A stretch of 50,513 bases of DNA. Origin: Actinacidiphila paucisporea (GTDB taxonomy: Bacteria > Actinomycetota > Actinomycetes > Streptomycetales > Streptomycetaceae). This document shows, piece by piece, positions 16,094 to 23,608 of the stretch. The DNA lies in assembly GCF_900142575.1 (NCBI RefSeq), contig NZ_FRBI01000040.1, forward strand, positions 1-50,513. Reading direction: 5' to 3'. Below the pieces are notes generated by a model. It was not told the origin of the DNA. It was given only the letters and a program-made list of their open reading frames with translations, and did not search any database. Position 1 is the first letter of the stretch; every line of letters begins with the position of its first letter. A program made the position numbers and the translations under genes.

Positions 16094-17200
16094 ATGGCCG
16101 AGGTGCATGCGACCCGCAGGGACCGGCTGCGCGAGCGGTGCGCGGCGGCAGGGCTGGGTGCCGCGCTGGTGACGCGGCCGGCGAACGTACGGTATCTGGC
16201 CGGATGTGCGCCGCCCGGATCGGCGCTGCTCGTCGGGCCGGGTCCGGAGGACACCCTGGTGCATCTGCGGCCACCGCCGGACGACCAGGGCGAGGCCGAC
16301 CCGGACGACCTGCGCTCGACGGTGCTCGCGTCCCCGGACGGCGACGCGGCCGTGGCCGCGGCGACGATGGCCCGGGAGCGTCACGCGGACTCCCTCGCCG
16401 TCGAGGAGCACCACCTCACCGTGGCGCGCCACCGCGCCATCGGCTCGGTGGCCGACGCCCTGCCGCTGTCCGACCTCGGCGGAGCCGTCGAGCAGCTGCG
16501 GCTGGTCAAGGACGAGCACGAGATCGCCGCCCTGCGGATAGCCGCGGAGATCGCCGACCAGGCGCTCGGCGAGCTGCTGGAGTCGATTCTGGTCGGCCGC
16601 ACCGAGCGGCACCTGGCGCTGGAGCTGGAGCGGCGGCTGGTCGACCACGGCGCCGACAGCGCCGCCTTCCCCACCTCCGTGGGCACCGGCCCGCACTCCG
16701 GGACCGCCCGGCACGTCCCGACCGACCGGCGGGTCGAGGAGGGCGACTTCCTCACGGTCCGCCTCGGCGCCTGCTACCGCGGCTACCGCTGCGAGGTGGG
16801 CAGGACCTTCGTGATCGGTACGGCTCCGGCCGGCTGGCAGATCGATCTGTACGACCTCGTCTTCCACGCCCAGCGGGCCGGCCGCGAGGCCCTGGCACCC
16901 GGTGTGGCCTGCCGGGACGTCGATCGGGCGACCCGCCAGCCGCTGGTCGCGGCGGGCCACGGGGACGGGGTGGCGCAGTGGTCGGGGCACGGTGTGGGCC
17001 TGGAAATCGACGAGGACCCTCAGTTGTCACCTGCGGCCATGGGTAAACTGGACGCTTGCGTGCCGGTCACCGTCGAACCGGGGGTCCACCTTCCGGGCCG
17101 CGGCGGTGTCCGCATCGACGACACACTCGTCGTACGTCCCCTGGCGGACGGCGGGCCCGAGCTACTCACCATCACGACCAAGGAACTCCTCGCCCTGTGA
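16094..17200 (+). CDS. M24-fold (Xaa-Pro peptidase-like) protein with degenerate metal site
   Basis: A 368-residue protein with an N-terminal creatinase-like domain (residues 1 to about 125) and a pita-bread M24 domain. It occupies the place beside efp and nusB where pepQ-type aminopeptidase P genes usually sit. The five canonical metal ligands (Asp, Asp, His, Glu, Glu) align with R223, E234, H299, E328 and D342, and the second catalytic His (GHGxGxxxHE) is D306 in GHGVGLEIDEDP. Three ligands and the proton shuttle are therefore changed, so it is unlikely to be a normal dinuclear metallopeptidase. The frame is intact and motifs such as TVEPGVHLPGRGGVRIDD are otherwise well kept, suggesting a retained non-peptidase role (binding protein or EF-P-related factor). 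Probably leaderless. Confidence 0.88.
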   Translation: MAEVHATRRDRLRERCAAAGLGAALVTRPANVRYLAGCAPPGSALLVGPGPEDTLVHLRPPPDDQGEADPDDLRSTVLASPDGDAAVAAATMARERHADSLAVEEHHLTVARHRAIGSVADALPLSDLGGAVEQLRLVKDEHEIAALRIAAEIADQALGELLESILVGRTERHLALELERRLVDHGADSAAFPTSVGTGPHSGTARHVPTDRRVEEGDFLTVRLGACYRGYRCEVGRTFVIGTAPAGWQIDLYDLVFHAQRAGREALAPGVACRDVDRATRQPLVAAGHGDGVAQWSGHGVGLEIDEDPQLSPAAMGKLDACVPVTVEPGVHLPGRGGVRIDDTLVVRPLADGGPELLTITTKELLAL

Positions 17201-17254
17201 CGGGCGCGGGTCTCCTCGGTCCCCGAAGCAGCACTTTCAGGAGATTCCGCAACC

Positions 17255-17821
17255 GTGGCCACCACGAACGACCTCAAGAACGGCCTCGTGCTCAAGCTCG
17301 ACAGCGGCCAGCTCTGGACCGTAGTCGAGTTCCAGCACGTCAAGCCCGGCAAGGGCCCCGCCTTCGTGCGCACCAAGCTGAAGCACGTGCTCTCCGGGAA
17401 GGTCGTCGACAAGACCTTCAACGCGGGTGTGAAGGTCGAGACCGCCAACGTCGACAAGCGCGGCATGCAGTTCTCCTACAAGGACGGCACCGACTTCGTC
17501 TTCATGGACACCGAGACCTACGACCAGATCACGGTCAGCCCCGAGGTCGTCGGCGACGCCGCCAACTACCTGCTCGAGGGCTTCGAGGCCGTCGTCGCGA
17601 TGTACGAGGGCGCGCCGCTGTACATCGAGCTGCCCGCCTCCGTCGAGCTGGTCATCGAGTACACCGAGCCCGGCGTGCAGGGCGACCGCTCCACCGGCGG
17701 CTCCAAGCCGGCGCGGCTGGAGACCGGTTACGAGATCGGCGTCCCGCTGTTCATCACCACCGGTGAAAAGGTGAAGGTCGACACCCGTACGGGCGACTAC
17801 CTCGGCCGGGTGAACAGCTAA
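17255..17821 (+). CDS. efp: Translation elongation factor P
   Basis: Relieves ribosome stalling at polyproline stretches. The 188-residue protein has the KOW-like N domain (residues 1-65), then two OB domains, ending with GEKVKVDTRTGDYLGRVNS. The tip loop reads V-K-P-G-K33-G-P-A-F, the palindromic PGKGP type described for Actinobacteria in which the lysine is thought to act without beta-lysylation. GTG 17255 has CAGGAG upstream. It is 54 bp downstream of the M24 gene and 2 bp upstream of nusB. Confidence 0.97.
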   Translation: MATTNDLKNGLVLKLDSGQLWTVVEFQHVKPGKGPAFVRTKLKHVLSGKVVDKTFNAGVKVETANVDKRGMQFSYKDGTDFVFMDTETYDQITVSPEVVGDAANYLLEGFEAVVAMYEGAPLYIELPASVELVIEYTEPGVQGDRSTGGSKPARLETGYEIGVPLFITTGEKVKVDTRTGDYLGRVNS

Positions 17822-17823
17822 CC

Positions 17824-18249
17824 GTGGCTGCCCGGAACAAGGCCCGCAAGCGTGCCTTCCAGATCCTCTTCGAGGCGGATCAGCGGGGTGCAGACCCGGT
17901 GACCGTCATGGCGGACTGGATCCGGCTCGCCCGGACCGACGACCGGCAGCCGCCGGTCACCGAGTACACGATGCAGCTGGTCGAGGGGTACACGGCACAT
18001 GCCGCGCCGATCGACGACCTGCTGTCCGCACACGCGGTGGGCTGGACGCTGGACCGCATGCCGGTGGTGGACCGCAACCTGCTGCGGCTCGGTGCCTACG
18101 AGCTGATCTGGGAGGACGACGTCCCGGACGCGGTCGTGCTGGACGAGGCGGTGCAGCTCGCCAAGGAGTTCTCCACCGACGAGTCGCCCTCGTTCGTCAA
18201 CGGCCTGCTCGGCAAGCTGATGGAGCTGAAGCCGACACTGCCGCGGTAA
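17824..18249 (+). CDS. nusB: Transcription antitermination factor NusB
   Basis: Binds boxA RNA with S10 during rRNA antitermination. The 141-residue all-helical protein starts A-A-R-N-K-A-R-K-R-A-F-Q-I-L-F-E-A-D and ends NGLLGKLMELKPTLPR, with WTLDRMPVVDRNLLRLGAYEL and DAVVLDEAVQLAKEFSTDESPSFVNG characteristic of NusB. GTG 17824 is 2 bp after the efp stop. The transcript probably ends at the hairpin downstream. Confidence 0.96.
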   Translation: MAARNKARKRAFQILFEADQRGADPVTVMADWIRLARTDDRQPPVTEYTMQLVEGYTAHAAPIDDLLSAHAVGWTLDRMPVVDRNLLRLGAYELIWEDDVPDAVVLDEAVQLAKEFSTDESPSFVNGLLGKLMELKPTLPR

Positions 18250-18271
18250 CGACCCGCGCATCTTCCCTTGA

Positions 18272-18317
18272 CCAGGCCCGACAGCAGAAGGTGAACAATA
18301 TTCTGCTTCGGGCCTGG
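18272..18317 (+). terminator. Terminator after nusB
   Basis: CCAGGCCCGACAGCAGAA and TTCTGCTTCGGGCCTGG can pair over about 17 bp with a single bulge around a short loop (GGTGAACAATA). This lies between nusB and the PLP enzyme gene and separates their transcripts. Confidence 0.7.
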
Positions 18318-18338
18318 TGTCTGCCGCGGGTCCTGGCC

Positions 18339-18344
18339 TAGATT
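18339..18344 (+). promoter_or_regulatory. Candidate -10 (TAGATT) of the PLP enzyme gene
   Basis: TAGATT matches TAnnnT and is spaced for transcription to begin at the ATG at 18353. The -35 region is weak (TGGTGT, 18 bp upstream). Confidence 0.45.
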
Positions 18345-18352
18345 CCTGCCGC

Positions 18353-19810
18353 ATGGACCACGTGGCGGGACCCGGCGGCGACGAGGCGATACTGGCCCGG
18401 CTCGACCGGCTGCGGGCCGCCGACCTGCCGGTGCGCGGCGGCCGCACCATGGCGTACGTCTACGACTCCGGGCTCGCCGGGCTCGACGAGCTGGCCGCCC
18501 GCGCGCAGGCCGCCTTCGCAGGCGTCAACGGCCTGGACATGACCGCCTTCCCCAGCGTCGTCACCCTGGAGAACGACATCGTCGGGCAGGCCGCCCGGCT
18601 GCTCGGCGGCGGCCCCGCCACCGCGGGGACCTTCACCAGCGGCGGCACCGAGAGCTGCCTGCTGGCCGTACTGACCGCCCGCGAGCACGCCGCCAGGACC
18701 CGCGGGGTCGCGGCGCCCGAGATCGTGCTGCCGCAGACCGCGCACGCCGCCTTCCACAAGGCCGCCGCCCTCTTCGGCCTCACCGCGGTCACCGTCCCCG
18801 TCGACCCCGGCACCTTCCGGGTACGGCCGCAGGACGTCGCCGCCGCCCTCACCCCGCGCACCGCCCTCGTCGTGGCCTCCGCGCCCTCGTACGCGCACGG
18901 CGTGATCGACCCGGTGGCGGAGGTCGCCGCGGCCGCCGCCGAGCGGGGCGTGCTGTGCCACGTCGACGCCTGCATCGGCGGCTGGTACCTCGGGCACCGC
19001 AGGCTCGCCGGCGGCATCGCACCGCCGCCGCCCTTCGACCTGGCGGTGCCCGGCGTGAGCTCGCTCTCCGTCGACCTGCACAAGTACGGCTACACCCCCA
19101 AGGGCGCCTCCGTGCTGCTCTTCCGGGACGCCGAACTGCGCCGGCACGGCTGGTTCGCGCACGCCTCCTGGCCGGGCTACCCGGTGGTCAACGCCACCCT
19201 GCAGGGCACCAAGTCCGCCGGGCCGCTCGCCGCGGCCTGGGCGGTGCTGCACAAGGTCGGCACCGCCGGGTACGTCGAGCTGGCCCGGCGGGTGCACGAG
19301 GCCACCAGGCAGCTGGTGGAGGGCATCGCGCGCATCGACGGGCTCCGGGTGCTCGGGGACCCCGACGCCTCGCTGGTCGCGGTCGCCGCCGACGACCCGG
19401 CGCTCGACCCCTTCGTGGTCGCCGACGAGATGCGGCTGCGCGGCTGGTACCTCCAGCCGCAGCCCGCCTACGCCGGCTCGCCGCCGAACCTGCACCTGAC
19501 GGTGACCGCGGCCGTCGCGGACCCGGCCCGTATCGCCGACCTGCTGGCCGAACTCGCCGCCGCGGCGGACCGGGCCCGCGCTGTCGGCCCGGCCACCGTG
19601 GACCCGGGCATCGCCGGGATCGCCGCCGCCCTCGACCCCGCCACCCTCGGGCCGGCCGAGGTCGCCCTCGCGCTGGAGGTCGCCGGGGTCGGCGCCGACG
19701 GCAGCCTCCCGCAGCGGATGGCGCCGGTCCTCGCCGTACTCCAGGCGCTGCCCGCGCCCCTGACGGAGCGGCTGCTGCCCGAGGTGGTCTCCCGGCTGTA
19801 CGCCGGCTGA
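18353..19810 (+). CDS. PLP-dependent group II decarboxylase / sphingosine-phosphate-lyase-like enzyme
   Basis: A 485-residue fold-type I PLP enzyme. GTFTSGGTESCLLAVLTARE is the cofactor phosphate-binding region, LCHVDACIGGWYLGH carries the Asp that contacts the pyridine nitrogen, and SSLSVDLHK244YGYTPKGASVLLF provides the Schiff-base lysine. These features fit the group II decarboxylase/aspartate-aminotransferase-superfamily branch closest to S1P lyase. The reaction is not determinable here. ATG 18353 has no Shine-Dalgarno, and TAGATT (18339-18344) ends 8 nt upstream, so a leaderless transcript is likely; a GTG at 18317 is possible but falls in the terminator. It separates nusB and bldD, which I remember as neighbours in S. 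coelicolor. Confidence 0.85.
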   Translation: MDHVAGPGGDEAILARLDRLRAADLPVRGGRTMAYVYDSGLAGLDELAARAQAAFAGVNGLDMTAFPSVVTLENDIVGQAARLLGGGPATAGTFTSGGTESCLLAVLTAREHAARTRGVAAPEIVLPQTAHAAFHKAAALFGLTAVTVPVDPGTFRVRPQDVAAALTPRTALVVASAPSYAHGVIDPVAEVAAAAAERGVLCHVDACIGGWYLGHRRLAGGIAPPPPFDLAVPGVSSLSVDLHKYGYTPKGASVLLFRDAELRRHGWFAHASWPGYPVVNATLQGTKSAGPLAAAWAVLHKVGTAGYVELARRVHEATRQLVEGIARIDGLRVLGDPDASLVAVAADDPALDPFVVADEMRLRGWYLQPQPAYAGSPPNLHLTVTAAVADPARIADLLAELAAAADRARAVGPATVDPGIAGIAAALDPATLGPAEVALALEVAGVGADGSLPQRMAPVLAVLQALPAPLTERLLPEVVSRLYAG

Positions 19811-19890
19811 GCGCGGCGGCCCGCCGGCACGGCTTTCCGACGGGCAGCCGGCCAGGGACGCCCCGGAAAAAGCGGCGCCCGGAGCGGGGA

Positions 19891-19921
19891 CCCCCGCGAG
19901 GGGGCCGCCCGCCCCGGGCGG
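19891..19921. terminator. Convergent terminator region between the PLP gene and bldD
   Basis: Two hairpins sit in tandem: CCCCC-GCGA-GGGGG (19891-19904, GNRA-type loop) and CCGCCCG-CCC-CGGGCGG (19905-19921). They separate two converging genes. Confidence 0.65.
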
Positions 19922-19957
19922 CGGGACGTTTCTGCAACTTGTGGGAAAAGCCGGGCG

Positions 19958-20458
19958 CTAGTTCTCTTCGTGCTGGACGGCCCGCCTGGCGTCGGCGTCG
20001 AGGACGCCCCACCCGATGAGCTGCTCGGTCAGGACCGAGGGCGACTGGTCGTAGATCACGGCCAGCGTGCGAAGGTCGTCCTGCCGGATCGAGAGCACCT
20101 TCCCGTTGTAGTCGCCGCGCTGGCTCTGGATCGTGGCCGCGTAGCGCTGCAGCGGCCCGGCCTTCTCCGGCGGGACCTGGGAGAGGCGCTCGAGGTCGAG
20201 CACGAGCTTCGGCGGCGGCTCGGCGGCCCCGCCGGGAGTCGTGCCCGGCAGCAGTTCCTGGACGGGCACGCCGTAGAAGTCGGCTAGCTCGGCGAGGCGC
20301 TGCACGGTCACGGCACGGTCGCCGCGCTCGTACGACCCCACGACCACTGCCTTCCAGCGGCCCTGGGACTTCTCCTCGACACCGTGCAGAGAAAGGCCCT
20401 GCTGCGTGCGGATGGCGCGGAGCTTGGCTCCGAGCTGTTTGGCGTAATCGCTGGACAT
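19958..20458 (-). CDS. bldD: Developmental master repressor BldD
   Basis: Represses sporulation genes during vegetative growth when dimerised by tetrameric c-di-GMP. The 166-residue protein has an N-terminal HTH_3/XRE domain (residues 8-70: LGAKLRAIRTQQGLSLHGVE, WKAVVVGSYERGDRAVTVQRL) and a C-terminal ligand domain with R114-G-D116-X8-R125-Q-D-D128, the exact c-di-GMP signature of BldD. ATG 20458 has GGGGAG about 6 nt upstream. The promoter region carries BldD boxes, indicating autoregulation. Transcribed away from pyrR. Confidence 0.98.
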   Translation of the reverse strand: MSSDYAKQLGAKLRAIRTQQGLSLHGVEEKSQGRWKAVVVGSYERGDRAVTVQRLAELADFYGVPVQELLPGTTPGGAAEPPPKLVLDLERLSQVPPEKAGPLQRYAATIQSQRGDYNGKVLSIRQDDLRTLAVIYDQSPSVLTEQLIGWGVLDADARRAVQHEEN

Positions 20459-20482
20459 ATGGCTCCCCGGACGGAAACTCGG

Positions 20483-20510
20483 TGACTCACTGTGAGGTTA
20501 CGCAGCGTAA
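20483..20510 (-). promoter_or_regulatory. Two BldD boxes in the bldD promoter
   Basis: TTACGCAGCGTAA (20498-20510) is a perfect 13-bp palindrome matching the TnACnCwGnGTnA BldD consensus at every position. TGACTCACTGTGA (20483-20495) matches all but one position. Their centres are 15 bp apart, and they lie 25-52 bp upstream of the bldD start, as expected for an autorepressed promoter. The distance to pyrR (132 bp) makes control of that gene less likely. Confidence 0.85.
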
Positions 20511-20597
20511 TCCGTGCTCGTCAAGCCGAAAGGGTCCGACCGGTCCCTGACCTGCGCGGTCTGTGCCACCTGATACCGTGAAGCGGTACCCCCGACG

Positions 20598-20632
20598 TCC
20601 TTTAACACCGTCCCGTGAGGCGGGGAAGGAGG
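20598..20632 (+). promoter_or_regulatory. PyrR-binding leader element overlapping the pyrR ribosome binding site
   Basis: The leader CCTTTAACACCGTCCCGTGA and following GGCGGGGAAGGAGG resemble PyrR-binding RNA hairpins with a (G/A)TGAGG-type loop. TCCTT (20598-20602) can pair with AAGGA (20626-20630), which is part of the pyrR Shine-Dalgarno. There is no terminator between this element and the ATG at 20643, so translational repression, as described for Mycobacterium smegmatis pyr, fits better than attenuation. Confidence 0.65.
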
Positions 20633-20642
20633 TCCCCGACCG

Positions 20643-21245
20643 ATGGTCGACGACCGCATGACAGCAGGACCGCAGGACCGCCCGGTGCTGGAAGCACCCG
20701 ACATCGCCCGGGTCCTGACCCGTATCGCCCACGAGATCGTCGAGCGCGCCAAGGGCGCCGACGACGTGGTGCTGCTGGGCGTCCCCACCCGAGGGGTGTT
20801 CCTGGCCCGCCGGCTCGCCGGCAAGCTCGCCGAGATCACCGGCCGCGAGGCCGCCGTCGGCTCGCTCGACACCACCATGTACCGCGACGACCTGCGGCTG
20901 CACCCGCCGAGGGCGCTGGCGACCACCGACATCCCCGGTGACGGCATCGACGGCCGGCTCGTCGTCCTGGTGGACGACGTCCTGTTCTCCGGCCGTACCA
21001 TCCGCGCCGCCCTGGACGCCCTCAACGACATCGGCCGCCCCCGCGCGGTGCAGCTCGCCGTGCTGGTCGACCGCGGGCACCGCGAGCTGCCGATCAGGGC
21101 CGACTACGTCGGAAAGAACCTCCCGACCTCCCAGCGCGAGACCGTCAGGGTCCTGCTCGCCGAGCACGACGGGCGCGACAGCGTCCTGCTCGGCCAGCGC
21201 GAGCCCGGCGCCGGCGCACGCACCGGCGCAGCCGCGGACGAGTAG
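20643..21245 (+). CDS. pyrR: Bifunctional pyr operon regulator / uracil phosphoribosyltransferase
   Basis: Senses UMP/UTP and binds pyr leader RNA; also has UPRTase activity in relatives. The 200-residue type I PRTase has IAHEIVERAKGADDVVLLGVPTRG, the PRPP-binding LVVLVDDVLFSGRTIRAALDAL, RAVQLAVLVDRGHRELPIRADYVGKNLPTSQRE, and a C-terminal Ala/Gly tail. ATG 20643 follows GAAGGAGG at 20625-20632. First gene of the pyrimidine operon, 90 bp before pyrB. Confidence 0.97.
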   Translation: MVDDRMTAGPQDRPVLEAPDIARVLTRIAHEIVERAKGADDVVLLGVPTRGVFLARRLAGKLAEITGREAAVGSLDTTMYRDDLRLHPPRALATTDIPGDGIDGRLVVLVDDVLFSGRTIRAALDALNDIGRPRAVQLAVLVDRGHRELPIRADYVGKNLPTSQRETVRVLLAEHDGRDSVLLGQREPGAGARTGAAADE

Positions 21246-21335
21246 CTCCGCCGCGCCACGACCCCGGCCAGGGGTCCCGCGCGTCCGCATGCCCGCTCGC
21301 CGCCCGCCAGGCCCCCCGTACCCCCGGAGACCCCG

Positions 21336-22319
21336 ATGAAGCGCCACCTGATCTCGGCCGCCGACCTCACCCGTGACGACGCCCTGCTGATCCTCGACAC
21401 CGCGGAGGAGATGGCCCGCGTCGCGGACCGGCCGATCAAGAAACTCCCGACCCTGCGCGGCCGTACCGTCGTCAACCTGTTCTTCGAGGACTCGACGCGC
21501 ACCCGCATCTCCTTCGAGGCGGCCGCCAAGCGGCTGTCGGCCGACGTGATCAACTTCTCCGCCAAGGGCTCCTCGGTGTCCAAGGGCGAATCCCTCAAGG
21601 ACACCGCGCTGACCCTGGAGGCGATGGGCGCCGACGCCGTCGTCATCCGGCACCACTCCTCCGGCGCCCCGCACCGCCTGGCGACCTCCGACTGGATCAA
21701 CGCCTCGGTCGTCAACGCCGGCGACGGTACGCACGAGCACCCCACCCAGGCGCTGCTCGACGCCTTCACCATGCGCCGCCGGCTCTCCGGCGTCGGCCGC
21801 GGCCTGGAGGGCCGCCGGGTCACCGTCGTCGGCGACATCCTGCACAGCAGGGTCGCCCGCTCCAACGTCCTGCTGCTGACCACGCTGGGCGCCAGGGTCA
21901 CCCTGGTGGCCCCGCCCACGCTGCTGCCGATCGGCGTCGAGACCTGGCCGTGCGAGGTGTCCTACGACCTCGACGCGGTGCTCGCGAAGTCCGACGCGGT
22001 GATGATGCTGCGCGTGCAGCGCGAGCGGATGAACGCCGCCTACTTCCCCACCGAGCGCGAGTACGCCCGCCGCTACGGCCTGGACGGCCTGCGGATGGCG
22101 GCGCTGCCCGAGCACGCCATCGTCATGCACCCCGGGCCGATGAACCGGGGCATGGAGATCACCGCCGAGGTCGCCGACTCGCCGCGCTGCACCGCGGTCG
22201 AGCAGGTCGCCAACGGCGTCAGCACCCGCATGGCGGTGCTCTACCTGCTGCTGGGCGGCTCCGAGCCGGCCATCGGCACCGACCGGTCAGACAGCGCCCG
22301 CACCGAGGAGAGCAAGTAA
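21336..22319 (+). CDS. pyrB: Aspartate carbamoyltransferase catalytic subunit
   Basis: Second step of UMP synthesis, carbamoyl phosphate plus aspartate. The 327-residue enzyme has the phosphate-binding FFEDSTRTRISFE, KGSSVSKGESLKDT, VIRHHSSGAPH, DGTHEHPTQALLD and HPGPMNRGMEI motifs. No regulatory pyrI is present, as is usual in Actinobacteria. ATG 21336 has GGAGA upstream. pyrC begins 2 bp after its stop. Confidence 0.97.
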   Translation: MKRHLISAADLTRDDALLILDTAEEMARVADRPIKKLPTLRGRTVVNLFFEDSTRTRISFEAAAKRLSADVINFSAKGSSVSKGESLKDTALTLEAMGADAVVIRHHSSGAPHRLATSDWINASVVNAGDGTHEHPTQALLDAFTMRRRLSGVGRGLEGRRVTVVGDILHSRVARSNVLLLTTLGARVTLVAPPTLLPIGVETWPCEVSYDLDAVLAKSDAVMMLRVQRERMNAAYFPTEREYARRYGLDGLRMAALPEHAIVMHPGPMNRGMEITAEVADSPRCTAVEQVANGVSTRMAVLYLLLGGSEPAIGTDRSDSARTEESK

Positions 22320-22321
22320 CC

Positions 22322-23608
22322 ATGAGCGAGATCCTGATCCGCGGGGCGAAGGTCCTCGGCGGCGCCGTCCAGGACGTCCTGATCAGCGGCGAGACCGTCA
22401 CCGCGGTGGGCGCGGCCCTCGAAGCGCCCGGCGCCACCGTCGTCGAGGCCGCCGGGCACATCCTGCTGCCCGGCCTGGTCGACCTGCACACCCACCTGCG
22501 CGAGCCCGGCCGCGAGGACTCCGAGACCGTGCTGACCGGCACCCGTGCCGCCGCCGCCGGCGGCTACACCGCCGTGCACGCCATGGCCAACACCTTCCCG
22601 GTCGCCGACACCGCCGGCGTGGTCGAGCAGGTCTGGCGGCTCGGCAAGGAGTCCGGCTACTGCGACGTGCAGCCGGTCGGCGCGGTCACCGTCGGCCTGG
22701 AGGGCAAGCAGCTGGCGGAACTGGGCGCGATGGCCGACTCCGCCGCCCAGGTGCGGGTCTTCTCCGACGACGGCAAGTGCGTGGACGACGCCGTCATCAT
22801 GCGCAGGGCGCTGGAGTACGTGAAGGCCTTCGACGGCGTCGTCGCCCAGCACGCCCAGGAGCCGCGGCTCACCGAGGGCGCCCAGATGAACGAGGGCACC
22901 GTATCCGGCGAGCTGGGCCTGACCGGCTGGCCCGCGGTCGCCGAGGAGTCGGTCATCGCCCGCGACGTCCTGCTGGCCGCCCACGTCGGCTCCCGGGTGC
23001 ACATCTGCCACCTGTCCACCGCGGGCTCCGTCGAGATCGTCCGCTGGGCCAAGTCCAAGGGCTGGGACGTCACCGCCGAGGTCACCCCGCACCACCTGCT
23101 GCTGACCGACGAGCTGGTCCGCTCCTACAACCCGGTCTACAAGGTCAACCCGCCGCTGCGCACCGAGGCCGACGTCGTGGCGCTGCGTGAGGCGCTCGCC
23201 GACGGCACCATCGACTGCGTCGCCACCGACCACGCCCCGCACCCGCACGAGGACAAGGACTGCGAGTGGGCCGCGGCCGCCATGGGCATGGTCGGCCTGG
23301 AGACCGCGCTGTCGGTGGTCCAGCACACCATGGTCGACACCGGCCTGCTGGACTGGGCGGGCGTCGCCGACCGCATGTCGGCCCGCCCCGCCGCAATCGG
23401 CCGGCTCGCCGGACACGGCCGCCCGGTCGCCCCCGGCGAGCCCGCGAACCTGGTGCTGCTCGATCCCGCATACCGTGGAGTGGTCAACCCCGCGGGCTTC
23501 GCCTCCCGCAGCCGCAACACCCCCTACGAGGGGCGCGAGCTGCCGGGCCGCGTCGTCGCCACCTTCCTGCGGGGCCGCGCCACGGTCATGGACGGGAAGC
23601 TCACATGA
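22322..23608 (+). CDS. pyrC: Dihydroorotase (type I)
   Basis: Cyclises carbamoyl aspartate to dihydroorotate. The 428-residue amidohydrolase has the zinc-binding VDLHTHLREPGREDSETV, the strand/His segments HVGSRVHICHLSTAGSVEIV and VTPHHLLLTDE, and CVATDHAPHPHEDKDCEWA with the catalytic Asp, ending in an amidohydrolase-type composite domain (SRNTPYEGRELPGRVVATFL). ATG 22322; its TGA overlaps the next gene's ATG by 4 bases. Confidence 0.97.
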   Translation: MSEILIRGAKVLGGAVQDVLISGETVTAVGAALEAPGATVVEAAGHILLPGLVDLHTHLREPGREDSETVLTGTRAAAAGGYTAVHAMANTFPVADTAGVVEQVWRLGKESGYCDVQPVGAVTVGLEGKQLAELGAMADSAAQVRVFSDDGKCVDDAVIMRRALEYVKAFDGVVAQHAQEPRLTEGAQMNEGTVSGELGLTGWPAVAEESVIARDVLLAAHVGSRVHICHLSTAGSVEIVRWAKSKGWDVTAEVTPHHLLLTDELVRSYNPVYKVNPPLRTEADVVALREALADGTIDCVATDHAPHPHEDKDCEWAAAAMGMVGLETALSVVQHTMVDTGLLDWAGVADRMSARPAAIGRLAGHGRPVAPGEPANLVLLDPAYRGVVNPAGFASRSRNTPYEGRELPGRVVATFLRGRATVMDGKLT

